This document shows, in pieces, positions 38,363 through 48,504 of a DNA stretch of 64,000 nucleotides. The notes under the pieces were generated by a model. The model searched no databases, was not told the origin of the DNA, and saw only the letters and a list, made by a program, of their open reading frames with translations. Position 1 is the first letter of the stretch, and each line of letters opens with the position of its first letter. Origin of the DNA: Nitzschia sp. DOCU1 (taxonomy: Eukaryota > Bacillariophyta > Bacillariophyceae > Bacillariales > Bacillariaceae). A program made the translations under genes and the position numbers. The stretch lies in NCBI GenBank assembly GCA_951394045.1, contig OX595997.1, forward strand, positions 186,001-250,000, written 5' to 3'.

Positions 38363-39616
38363 CTACAATGACACAATCAATTGTGGTGGATCATTGCTTT
38401 CCCTGGTAAAGAATCGATCGCCAGTCGCACCCTCGGGCTGTTCTTCTCCCCGGTTTTCAATCATCAGAAAAAGCTGGTCGTCATTATGATTGCGGACCAG
38501 ATTTGTAATGTCAACTTGGACTATGGTATCATCGGGGCTGACAGAAAAATTTGGTCCAAAGGTACCCTCGTCGTCTGTCGGATTGAAAATGCCGGCATGG
38601 AACGTTTCCACGGCGAGGGGCGTGCTGGCAAGCAATCGAATCGTTAACACTGCCGCACCTCGATTGCGCGAGGCCGGTTCGTGAAACAATTGAAGTGTGA
38701 CCTGAGAATAGGAGCCAGGAAGAACGCGGATATCAAACTGCAAGAGTCCAACAACGTCTGGTATTTCATTGACTGCGGCAGGTCCGTTCTGCACAAGGAA
38801 GGTGTCTTCCGTGCCGTATGCTTCGAACGGGGTGAATCCATCTCGTTGGACATAGGTATCTGCATCCGGAATGATAATGAGCCGAGAGGGGCTCGGTTGA
38901 AGCAAGGATGTGGGAGTGAAGACGGGAGCAGGAATCGGGGCGGGCGTGGTCGGGACAGGGGGTGGAGCGACTGGAGCGGCAGTAGGAGGAACGGGCGCCT
39001 CGGTCGGCACTCGGCCCGACGGCGGTATGGGAATGGGTGCCTGCGTTGGAAAGTTTGGAATGGTAGGAGAGACATTGGGTATTGGTGCGTTTGGTGACGC
39101 ATTGGGGGAAGTACTTAGCGCTTCGTTTCCGCCATTGCCAATTCCTTGATTCGCAGTTGCGTTGTCGTTGTTGTCGTCGTTTTTGAAGACGACCAACCCC
39201 AAAACCAGTCCGAGAATCAATAATAGAATGAAACAACAGAAAATCGCTCCACAAATGTAAAACTTTCGTTTCTTGTCATAATCCTCGTTGTCTCGCCTTT
39301 CTTTCTCTCGCTTATCCTGCTCTGGCACCACTGGTTGCAGCTTCTTCGATGAGGACGCAACGGCGGGGGCAGCTTTCTTGACGCTGGCTGGTTTCGTAGC
39401 TTTTGCGTTGGCGGCAGACAGGTTCTTGGCATTATTATCAACCACCACAAGCGCGCGACTCGACGGGTTGGCAGGGGTTGCCTTTTTCTTGGCACTGGCA
39501 GGTTTCTTCTTGGTGGGACTTGTCGGGGCGCCTGAGGTGCTGGATTTTGTTGTTGTCTTTGCTGACGGCGCCGCCGATGGCTTGTGCTTGCTGGGAGGAG
39601 TGCTCGTGCCCGCCAT
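38363..39616 (-). CDS. type II membrane protein with DNRLRE/CBM96-like domain
   Basis: The product has 417 residues from an ATG at 39616. Residues 1-118 are Lys/Ala/Ser/Pro-rich and cytosolic by the positive-inside rule. Residues 119-144 are one long hydrophobic helix containing ILLLILGLVLGLVVF. Then come an Asn/Pro-rich stalk and, from about residue 245, a beta-rich domain with PDADTYVQRDG, TFLVQ, LLQFDI and VDITNLV. That pattern fits DNRLRE domains, which in CBM96 members bind polysaccharide and in others form stalks. An extracellular, carbohydrate-associated role is inferred. The copia element inserted 70 bp beyond its stop. Confidence 0.7.
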   Translation of the reverse strand: MAGTSTPPSKHKPSAAPSAKTTTKSSTSGAPTSPTKKKPASAKKKATPANPSSRALVVVDNNAKNLSAANAKATKPASVKKAAPAVASSSKKLQPVVPEQDKREKERRDNEDYDKKRKFYICGAIFCCFILLLILGLVLGLVVFKNDDNNDNATANQGIGNGGNEALSTSPNASPNAPIPNVSPTIPNFPTQAPIPIPPSGRVPTEAPVPPTAAPVAPPPVPTTPAPIPAPVFTPTSLLQPSPSRLIIIPDADTYVQRDGFTPFEAYGTEDTFLVQNGPAAVNEIPDVVGLLQFDIRVLPGSYSQVTLQLFHEPASRNRGAAVLTIRLLASTPLAVETFHAGIFNPTDDEGTFGPNFSVSPDDTIVQVDITNLVRNHNDDQLFLMIENRGEEQPEGATGDRFFTRESNDPPQLIVSL

Positions 39617-39960
39617 GTTTGAAAGGTTTAGGTTTTGCAGAGTGAGTTTAGGTTTCGATTGAATGCAAGCTCATAGTTCTTCGAAGATTTATGCAAAGGT
39701 CGAAACAAAAATGACCATCAAATCGTGCAGGCAAGACTGACGGATGACCGCCTATGGGTCGTACGTACGAAGTGTACGTTGGCTAGCACCATTGGTTCTC
39801 GCACGCGATCACCAACACGTTGAATGAAGCCCAAGCCGATGATGCTGTTACGATGGCGCATCTCGAAAAGGGTATATTAATAGTTGACTATACACGGCGC
39901 TGAGCATATTGAGTCCCCTGCAAGAGATCAGGACTGCTTTGTCGTTCCTAGCAAGCTGCG
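39617..39960. other. divergent promoter region
   Basis: This 344-bp gap separates two genes that start in opposite directions. GGTATATTAATAG near 39870 is a possible TATA element for the aspartoacylase gene. Confidence 0.45.
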
Positions 39961-41239
39961 ATGAAATCTCAGTTCCGCCCTTCGCTTGTCGCGTCCCCGT
40001 TCCGTTTTCCGTTGTTCTCGAGCCGTCGTCATCTCCGTACAGTCTTCGCCCTGATTCTGGCTTCTCTCGTCATGAGTGCTGCATCTGGTGATTCCTCTAC
40101 GTCGAGCACCATCAAATCCATTGTCGTTGTGGGTGGGACACATGGCAACGAGTACACGGGCGTGTGGATATCCAAAGCGCTCGAGCGCAAAATCCAGGCC
40201 AGCGAGGAACCACTCTACAAGACCTTCTCCTTGGCGACGATCATCGGAAATCCACGGGCGCATCTGCAAAACAAACGATTTGTGGACCAAGATTTGAATC
40301 GACAATTCTCTCATCAAGCTTTGGAAAAACGTGGTGAGAAGGGCGAGGAAGACGAAACGTCTCATCATGTCGAGGTCCAACGGGCGAGAGAACTCAATCA
40401 AATCTTGGGACCCAAATTTGCGCCGGACGAAACATGCACTTCCAGCGGTCCAAAGACGGACTTGCTCATCGACTTGCACACCACGACTACAAACATGGGA
40501 ACCACACTCATTGTGGCAGCAGGCGATCCCTTGACTACCAAGGCTGCCGCCTACGTAATGCTCAAATGCAAGGACAATCCGAACAAACATGCCAAAGTTT
40601 CAGTACTCATGCATACGCACACGAATCAAGAACAAAGACCCCACCTCTCCTCGATTGCTCCCCACTGTTTCTCGATCGAAGCGGGCCCTGTACCGACAGG
40701 GGTGCTTCGACACGATATCGTGGAAAATACACAGCTAGCCTTGGAGGCCACCTTGGAATTCATTGAGAGACAAAATACAGAGCCAGAGAGAGTCGATCAA
40801 GAGTTGAGAGAAGCATTTCCGTCGGGAATCTTGCCATGTTACGTATCAGCGCCGTCCAAACGCAAGGGAGAGATTTCGAGCAAAATTTCATGGCCTTCGG
40901 ATCCAGACAATCCTAACTTTCCGGTAAGTCCGACGAGCCACTTTGGGGTAATGGTCGATGACGCGACTCACAGGTTTATGACTACAGGCTTGGATTGTTC
41001 ACAAAGATGTTCAGGACAAAGATTTTTCAACCATCCAGACAGGTGACCCTCTTTTTGTGGATCTGGACGGAAATACTATATATTATGATGGCTCTCATGG
41101 ATCGCCGATTACCCTTCTATTTGTCAATGAGGGTGGATACTACTATGCCAGCTCGGGGACAGGTATTAGCGTGGCACAACTTCGGCAATTCAAATTCGAA
41201 ACGGCCGAATTGCTGCCATTAGACGAACCAGCTGAATAA
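39961..41239 (+). CDS. aspartoacylase-like zinc hydrolase (2 exons)
   Basis: Exon 1 is 39961-40923 and exon 2 is 40988-41239. The 64-bp intron has GTAAGT and CTACAG ends, and the phase-0 join restores the family's conserved C-terminal part (404 residues). Family motifs are present: GGTHGNEYTG (zinc ligands His and Glu), VDQDLNR, the third zinc ligand in DLHTTTTNMG, and SIEAGPVPTG with the catalytic Glu. Aspartoacylases release acetate from N-acetyl-aspartate or related acyl amino acids. A 45-residue N-terminal extension contains a hydrophobic segment (VFALILASLVMSAASG) that could be a signal or anchor, unusual for the normally soluble animal enzymes. Confidence 0.9.
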
Positions 41240-41531
41240 TTCTAAGCTTTCCATCATCGACTTGGCTGTAGGGGCATAACGAATTATAAACACGACGTGA
41301 TTTTGACTTGGTGTCGTTACAATACGTTTATGGTATGGGGTGTGCCCAATCTTGAAAGCATAGAAGCGAAGAATGAGGCACAACCCAAATGGCTCGAATC
41401 TAACATGGTCGGCCTCTCACATTGAGCTATATCGAATGTAATCTATGAACACATGATGGCCGTAATGCATCTTGGCTAGGTGTACGGATGGAATTTTCCA
41501 ATGTGGAAAGCTGGCAAAGCATGGTTGAGTA

Positions 41532-42536
41532 TTAAATGCCGTAATCGCTTCGAGGTGTCTTTTGAGAAGATATGTAGTTTCCAAACCATAGACGCCCCTT
41601 GGGGAAAGTAACAAACGACTCGCCGGCATTGTTGTTGTTGTTGATTTCGTTATCGATTAGATCGCGAGCCACAACATCCTTTGCTTGCATTTGGACACCA
41701 TCCACTGATGATTCATTAGAGTCCATGGTTTCAGATGCAAAATCAGGGTGTGTATGTGAGCTCTCATCGGACTCATAGAGTGTCGATAGACCTTCTGTGT
41801 AAATGTGTACAAACGGGCGGCCGTGTTGGTCAAGTCGCCTCTCTGGCTTCAGCGAGCCGTGCGAAACAGGGACGTTGGCGACGCCCTCATACTTGGGAGA
41901 AGCAGAAGCCTTAGCCACAATCTTCGCGATAGATGTTGGGTTAGAATCCGAAGTGAGGTTTGAGGTCACAACACTGGGTTTGACAAGAGGGTTTGACTTC
42001 TTGTTCCATCCGGATTTGAGGAGTGGAGGAGCTGGAGAGTTGGAATCCATTAGAGCTACCTCGAAACTTGGTTCGAAAACGGCCTCGTTCCCAACTGTCT
42101 CAACCGAGCGCTGTTCTTTGCCAAAATGCCGACCTTCTTTGGAAGGGAATTTAGTTGATGGCAGGTCCAGCACTTGATCACCTTCGTCAAGACTCGTTGT
42201 TGTGGACGATGATGAAACGTTTGAAAAATGCAGCAAAATCAGCGCGCCCATTGCTGTTTCATCGTCATCATCAAGGCCTTGCAGATCGTCATCGGCAAAG
42301 AACGTGGGGGAGCCCGAACGTTGCAAAGTTGTTGTTGTAAATATGACTCCATGATGAGGGGATAGAGGCTCGTCTGTAAATTGGCGAGTGTTTCCCCCCT
42401 TCCTTTCGTCGCTGTTGGTACCAGTCTCACCAACGGTGTAGGTGGTATCGTCACCTGTTGTGGCCATCGTTAACTGGCCTTTGACTCCCTGACGGAATTG
42501 GAACATCCGTCGGTTGATCTTTTTTAGGACGCCCAT
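41532..42536 (-). CDS. unrecognised low-complexity protein
   Basis: The product has 334 residues from an ATG at 42536. The N-terminus (MGVLKKINRRMFQFRQG) is basic and could be amphipathic, and Gly2 lies in a MGxxxK context. The rest is rich in Ser, Thr, Asp and Glu with no membrane segment or known domain; the C-terminal 30 residues (ESFVTFPKGRLWFGNYIS) look most structured. It is probably intrinsically disordered. It converges with the aspartoacylase gene. Confidence 0.6.
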   Translation of the reverse strand: MGVLKKINRRMFQFRQGVKGQLTMATTGDDTTYTVGETGTNSDERKGGNTRQFTDEPLSPHHGVIFTTTTLQRSGSPTFFADDDLQGLDDDDETAMGALILLHFSNVSSSSTTTSLDEGDQVLDLPSTKFPSKEGRHFGKEQRSVETVGNEAVFEPSFEVALMDSNSPAPPLLKSGWNKKSNPLVKPSVVTSNLTSDSNPTSIAKIVAKASASPKYEGVANVPVSHGSLKPERRLDQHGRPFVHIYTEGLSTLYESDESSHTHPDFASETMDSNESSVDGVQMQAKDVVARDLIDNEINNNNNAGESFVTFPKGRLWFGNYISSQKTPRSDYGI

Positions 42537-43224
42537 TGCAATTCGATGCTTGGTTAGTGAACTTCTTGGGATGTGTGGTGTTGTTGCTTTGTTGACAATT
42601 TATGTTCAGAATGGATCGCTCACGCTTCAAATAACAGGGTTCTCGTCGGAATTGTATACTTCGGGTTAGATTTGTTGTTCGTGTTGCTACTGTGTTTCTT
42701 ACTAGCGATAATGGAGGCCAAGCTTCCCACCGACCGTATTCCCTCCGACCTTTCCTGCCGCCAAAAAGTGAGGAAAAGCAAATCAGCGATCGCTTTTATA
42801 GATTATTAGAGACTGAATACTTATACACGGTCACGGCCACAGTCAGTAGTCATACGAAAAAGGATTCTCGAGCGTGGCGGCCCGAAAGGGCTATTTCGCT
42901 TGGCTCGGTCAGCGCACACAGACACGTACCTGGTACTGTGACTGTACAGCCAGTACCAGGTACTGTTGTTATTATTATTTCCGTAGACATTCGACATCTT
43001 GGACCACTTCTGTTTTTTTACGTCTGATATGCGCCCGTCCTTTTTACTGCTCTCCCCTTTACTAAAAATGGCGCCTGCCGCGATGGGGGCTGTTGATGGA
43101 TCGAGGGGCACAGCGGCAACGATCCACCGAAAGCTTCATCACAACTTTCCAACCCTCTTTTCGTGTTTGAGGAATCCAAAATACGACGAGCATTTCAAGT
43201 AACTCTTGAATTACCAATTGCACC
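42537..43224. other. divergent intergenic region with strong inverted repeat
   Basis: It separates the minus-strand disordered-protein gene from the eS10 gene. Apart from the inverted repeat at 42926-42963 no gene is supported; the overlapping short open frames have no domain. Confidence 0.5.
42926..42963. repeat. perfect 13-bp inverted repeat, 12-nt loop
   Basis: GTACCTGGTACTG at 42926-42938 is exactly reverse-complementary to CAGTACCAGGTAC at 42951-42963. It could form a hairpin or be a pair of binding sites, about 260 bp upstream of eS10. Confidence 0.85.
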
Positions 43225-43620
43225 ATGTTCATTCCCAAGGAAAACAGAATCGCCGTCTTTTCGTATCTCTTCCAAGAGGGAGTCTGCGTCGTAAAGAAGG
43301 ACCCCAAGCCGGCCACCCATCCCCACATCGAGGGACCTTCCAATTTGGAGGTGATGATGCTGATGAAGTCACTCGCATCCAAGGGGTATGTTCGCGTTAC
43401 GTTCTCGTGGCAATACAATTACTGCTACTTGACTGATGAGGGCATCGAATATTTGCGCAGCTACTTGGCTCTGCCGCCTGAAATTGTGCCTGCCACCCAC
43501 AAGGCCACTAACAAGCGCCCTGATAGCCGAGACCGCGAGGAGGACAAGTTTGCTGGAGGCGGCCGCCCTGCTTTCAATGACAATCGTGCTGGAGGCTTTG
43601 GTCGTGGTGGTGGTATCTAA
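43225..43620 (+). CDS. RPS10: ribosomal protein eS10
   Basis: The product has 131 residues, close to the usual eS10 length, from an ATG at 43225 with good start context (CACCATG). The S10e domain is clear: MFIPKENR at the N-terminus, LFQEGVCVVKKD, NLEVMMLMKSLASKGYV and FSWQYNYCYLTDEGIEYLR. The tail is Gly/Arg-rich and ends GFGRGGGI, as in other eukaryotic eS10 proteins. It is a component of the 40S subunit head near the mRNA entry side. Confidence 0.97.
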   Translation: MFIPKENRIAVFSYLFQEGVCVVKKDPKPATHPHIEGPSNLEVMMLMKSLASKGYVRVTFSWQYNYCYLTDEGIEYLRSYLALPPEIVPATHKATNKRPDSRDREEDKFAGGGRPAFNDNRAGGFGRGGGI

Positions 43621-45419
43621 GCGCCTACGGTAGCCACATTTCCGACGCATTTGATTCGATGGACTTAGGAATTGCATGATGTGCTACACGGGTTTGCTCT
43701 CTGTACACTAATGTGAATATAAGCTAGGGTTCATTCTAATAACATTTCCATTCGCTGGGTATTTCACCAAGCTGGATTGTGCGGGTTTAGGCGGGCGATT
43801 TACCGCCGCTTCTCTGACAAGGTCTTTGTGCCGAGTCGGGTGGCCTATTGTAGGAGCTGACCGGGATTATGGGGGTGGTGCTATACTTTCGCTTAAAATC
43901 TCTAGCCAGTTGAAATGACATTGGCGCACTATTTCGTTTAAGACCTTGTTCTCGACCAATCCACATTAGATAGAGGCGCGGAATCGTGTGATCAATTCCC
44001 CCAAACTATGTTTTCGTTTTACAGCAGCAGAGTATCATTTTCCACACACCTCTTGACGGAGCGGTCTTGTACCCGAGCAGCACCCACTTATTTGCAGAAA
44101 ACACTCTTCAGACACTACAACAAGAAAAAAACAATATTTGCTGCTTCGACCAGGAAAGGTTTCACCCGAAACATCAATGCTTTATCGGGGACTTTGGGCA
44201 TTGCTAATAACATATACCAAACCTCCGTTCATGGCGGTGTCCTCCTCACCGAAAACATCGATTGTTTTTTACATGAAAAGGAGAAAAATCAGCCCAATGA
44301 GGTCAAGCCGTGACGTTCTTAAGAAAATCTGCGGGGCCCATCATTCTTCTCCCTCCGAACCTTCCCAAAATGTGCCGTCTCGCTGAATTGGTTGATCCTT
44401 TCACAGCAGACGATCGCTATAAGCAATACTGGAAGAAGAAATACATCCTCCTCTCATTTTTCTTAGTGCGCCATCCCGCCCCGAGGCAACTTTTGGGCGC
44501 AGCGTGAAGCACTGCTTTCGACGATCGCCTTCTACCACCGCAACAAATTTATCCTCGGTATTATGCTTGTCAGGTAGTAGGAAAATATCACAATGCGGTG
44601 TCCTGAGGAGAATGCGTGACAAAGTGGGGACAATGGGGACATCCAGCACTTTAACGGAGTAGTCCAGGGTTTCCGAATTGCCGGGAAAGAATTTGTAGAA
44701 ACATGAGGGCATCACGACCATCAGAATCCCCCACTAGCACGACCTTGTTCTGCATTGTCTTTCCTCGGCACCCAATACAGAACCCCGTGCGATCGGCTTC
44801 CCCAGGAGCAAAGCCCATACCAATATCTTTGGTTTCCAATGTTTGTTTGTGGTGGCTTCATGGGATGTCACCACGCGGCAGCCGGAGCGTTTTCCTCGCC
44901 GCCGACATCTTCGATCGGGAGGCAGTGGTACAGACGCAAGACGAAAAGTGATTGGAGTATTATGCCTTTGCCCACGTCAGTAATATGTGTCAACTATGAC
45001 ATATTTAAATACCGGTCGATAGTAAAGGCGGGAAACTCGTCTTCGTGTCGCCACGAAATAATGCCAAAAAGGAAGTCAGTCCTGTGACACGATCTGCAAC
45101 GTTATTGGCCCTTTTATATCATATTCAACGACGTAGAAAGATAGAGCGCGCGTACATGTGCTTTGAATAAAACCAAAGTATTCAGTACTAAATACTTACA
45201 TAAAAAGACTTCTGATTTGAAAGAGTGAACGGCTCGAGGGCGCCATCGACCCGAGTACTGACTATCGAAAATGGGAACAGCCGAACCGGGAGATGATTTG
45301 ATTTTCGCCAAGACTAGCAACCAGAACCGCGCACTATCATCAGGAATCGGGTCACAGCCATTATCATTACAACTACTCCTCGTTTCAAAACGTTCGGCAA
45401 CGTATAATCTATTTGCACA
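43621..45419. other. 1.8-kb region without a confident gene
   Basis: A plus frame of 101 residues starts at ATG 44008 but has no domain. On the minus strand, coding-like sequence at 44839-44401 switches frame near 44700: the first part contains CIGCRGKTMQNKVVLVGDS and the second CFYKFFPGNSETLDYSVKVL. This may be a frameshifted gene remnant or two chance frames. Confidence 0.35.
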
Positions 45420-45788
45420 ATGAGTTTATCCTTTATGAAATCGCATGACGACGAAGAGCAGCTGATGGATCATGCAGAGCGAGAGCACGTTTATCAACAT
45501 CAGCAACAAGAGCGCTCCATTGAGCAGAAGGGGAGTTTCGCCGAATTGGTGGTCAAGGCGGCAGCTGCCTGCAATCGAATGATCCTTGAGAACTGCAGTG
45601 TATGCACGTTGTATTGCGACAAACAAGTGCAGTATGAGACTGCGGTCATGGAGCGATATGTCACCGGGGGCGCGCTGACGGATCTGTTCCGATCACTGGA
45701 TAAGACTGTTGAAGTGGAAGAGTACAGGGGAATGCTATTCGACGAACAATCCGTTGTGCAATCCGTCACTAGCCGCCAAGAGGACTAG
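45420..45788 (+). CDS. small unrecognised protein
   Basis: The product has 122 residues from an ATG at 45420. It has a Glu/Gln/His-rich N-terminal third, then a helical region with three Cys (CNRMILENCSVCTLYC) and an acidic C-terminus. No signal peptide or membrane helix is visible and no family is recognised. Support comes from the frame length and protein-like composition only. Confidence 0.4.
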   Translation: MSLSFMKSHDDEEQLMDHAEREHVYQHQQQERSIEQKGSFAELVVKAAAACNRMILENCSVCTLYCDKQVQYETAVMERYVTGGALTDLFRSLDKTVEVEEYRGMLFDEQSVVQSVTSRQED

Positions 45789-46236
45789 AAGCCCTCAACA
45801 CTTGAACGTTGCTTATTCGCTGTATGCTGTCACCCACACCCAGGCCGAAGAATGTTAAATAGATCCCGAAATTGGAAATCACTAGAACCTCTTGTTGCTC
45901 AGAACTAAATTCTAGCTAGCGTATTTCATCATTACTGCCTCTAGCATAACTTTGTCACATCATGCCATAAGGCATCGTCCTGCTACGGGTGGTCGAACGT
46001 CACCAATAGCTGGAGGTACACACGTTTAGCCCACAGGAGCGTGGCGGCGATGAACCCAGTAGTCGAGCATTGCGAACTGTAGGTTTCGCCTCACCACTTC
46101 ATTAAGAATCGTTGGATGAGCCCACCTCGGTCGACTAAAGCTTCTAGTAGACTACAGATACTCCACCTCTCTACTTGTCAATTAAAAAGTAGTTCCAATA
46201 TAGTCAACTATCTCATAATACCAACCTTCACGACCT
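45789..46236. other. convergent intergenic region, nothing seen
   Basis: Lies between the small plus-strand protein and the 3' end of the PP2A subunit gene. No feature is supported. Confidence 0.45.
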
Positions 46237-48167
46237 TCAAAACGGCGCTTCCGTGGTGACTGGGCCAGAAAATTCTCCTGCTGCCGTTGCTGCTTCCTCG
46301 TCCTCGTCGACGGTGACCCAATCGATTTCCATAGCCTCCTCCTCACGGGCTTCCTCTTCCATAGCCAAGCGATTATAATCAATACAAGCGAATCGATCCC
46401 AGTCTGTTTCGAATTCATCTTCCCTCTTTTGCCGCTCGACCTGAATTTAGTGGCAGATTTGCAAATGGTTAGTGAGTTTTCGTCGTTTGGATCCCCACTA
46501 ATGGTAATAAATGTTCTTGACTTACAAAGGGGTCGCGTTGCTCAAACATCAGGTATTTGTTGAGATTGAAGAGTGCATCAAACAGTGCCCCTGATACTTG
46601 AGAACATTCTGGCTGCAGGAAGTCTTCGACTATAAGACAATCCGAGTTTTTCGGCTTGATCATGTCCATCATTTGACACAGCATATCTTCAAAGGGAACG
46701 ATTTCATGCCCCATGCATTGCATTCTATGCAGCTGTACGGCATAGAAGGATCTCATTTCCATATTATTGAGTTTTCCGTCCCCGTCAACATCGACGCAGC
46801 TGAACCAGTACCTAACCGAAACGTCGTTCGCCTTGTCTTCCTCTACAAAGAAGTGTATGAAGTTAGGATCTGTAAAAAAGACTCGGTGACTGATTTGTTT
46901 CACACGCTTACCTGACAACATGAAATAGATAAAGTCTTCATATGAAAGGAACTCCCGGTCTACCTTTTCTTGGCAAAAGGGTCTAGGGGCCGCATCGAAA
47001 ATTCTATCTACGATCATGTGGCTGAGCGAATGGTCTCCATACTTGAGAAGGTCCTCTCTTGTGATACGATAGTCTCTGTCATGGTCAAGTTCCCAGAATC
47101 GACAATACAAGACATAGAAATGCTCGTATGAAAAGTATCGAGTGACCTTGTTGATATCCTCTTCCTCGTCCACGGAAGCAAAGGCGTCTAGCAAGTCTGA
47201 GCGTCTGACTTGTCGCGAGGTGATTCTCCCCGAATGGCACTTGTTGACCGAATAAAAAATGCGAGTAATGACGGTGACAGCATACTTTTCTTGGAACTCT
47301 GCATGATTGGACAAGAATTCCAGACCCTGATGAATGGAGTGTAGGATGGCATCGTGAGAGCCGATGTAAGGGGCGGGCGAGGCGGCACCTACTATGACTT
47401 ACCGGGTGATCGTTGAGCAGAGCCTTGATATAAGGCAAAAAGTCGTCCCTCAAAATGCAATCGTTGTTCGGCTGCTTGACGAGACGAAAGAATCTCTCGG
47501 GTGGATCAAATGGCTCCATTTCTGTCTTCCAGAACCACTCTAGCATGGACATGGTAACCGCCTTTGCCGTTTGATTCTTGGCTACATTCCACAGATCCAT
47601 AATTCGCTGATAGAGCGGTCCATTGAAAAACGAAGGGAAGTTGCAGATTTCTTTGGATATGCGAACGAAACTCTCGAGCGAAAAGATTACATCTCCGGCT
47701 GCGTTTCGCGCGAGCTGCAATTCCGGCAAGATATTGTTGACTTGATCCTTGACGCAAAGAGCGGTAGCGGCAGCCGCTTGCTGATCTTCCTGCTGTTCGT
47801 CATCGGGCAAGTCGTCGCCGGCCCCGGGGAAGGGTCGTGGCTGCGTCGTTTGCGTTGTTGCTGCCGTGGGGGCGTCCGGAAGGCGATCCCACGTTTCGGC
47901 CTGTCGCGGCAGCTGACGACGGCGTTGAATTTTTGTGCCTGTTGCCGTCCGCAGAGGATAGAACGGGGGAATAATTACGCCTCGCGGTGAAAGCTCCAGC
48001 CCTGCTTCGTCCAGCCCCTTCTCGTCCGCCTTTGGAGAGCCTGGGGGCGTCTGCGATTGCTGACGCTGGACGCGGTACTTTTCAATCAAGTTCAGCACAT
48101 TCTCGTAAACTTCGTCGCTGCCGAGCCACGACACCAGCAGTTCGTCCATCTTTATTGGAGCTGCCAT
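46237..48167 (-). CDS. PP2A regulatory subunit B''-type EF-hand protein (4 exons)
   Basis: Exons are 48167-47403, 47326-46912, 46842-46526 and 46440-46237. Introns of 76, 69 and 85 bp all have GTAAG donors and AG acceptors, and all joins keep frame (566 residues). Family motifs run across the joins: LNDHP then GLEFL, FYSVNKCHSGRIT, EHFYVLYCRFWELDHD, the LSEEDK junction, and a canonical EF-hand DVDGDGKLNNME (about 411-422) after a degenerate one (DHDRDYRITRED, about 336-347). B''/TON2-type subunits bind the PP2A core and confer calcium-sensitive targeting; in plants and protists they act at centrosomes or microtubule arrays. The N-terminal 150 residues are disordered. It diverges from the DnaJ gene. 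Confidence 0.92.
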
Positions 48168-48504
48168 GTTTCGTGAGGTATAAGAACAAAGTGGATGCAA
48201 TGACACGTTTCGTCATGGTCGATCACCGGCACTTCGAAACTTTCAGTCGGGCTGGCTGGGCCGGCCGACGCGCGCATGTCGTATGAACGACTCCAAATTG
48301 TGGTCCATTGAGTCACAACATTTTAAAAACAGAGATTCTCGTACACAAACGATGAGCAACGCTCACTCTTTTCGATTATTCTGATTGATTTTTCACAGCG
48401 AGCTCGAGTACGATACTATACGACCTTCCTGAGGACTACTGTATATTATTAATAACAGTAGGACCAGCACAGGTTGGCACATAGCCCATATTTCTCGCAG
48501 TGCA
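48168..48504. promoter_or_regulatory. shared divergent promoter region (PP2A subunit / DnaJ)
   Basis: This 337-bp gap lies between opposite start codons. A run ACTGTATATTATTAATAAC occurs at about 48437-48455, about 60 bp before the DnaJ start. No further motif is seen. Confidence 0.45.

Noticed and set aside
41391..41429. tRNA-like A-box/B-box pair on the minus strand
   Set aside because: TAGCTCAATGTGAGAG and GATTCGAGCC are too close together, with no anticodon arm or acceptor stem; at most a SINE-like relic.
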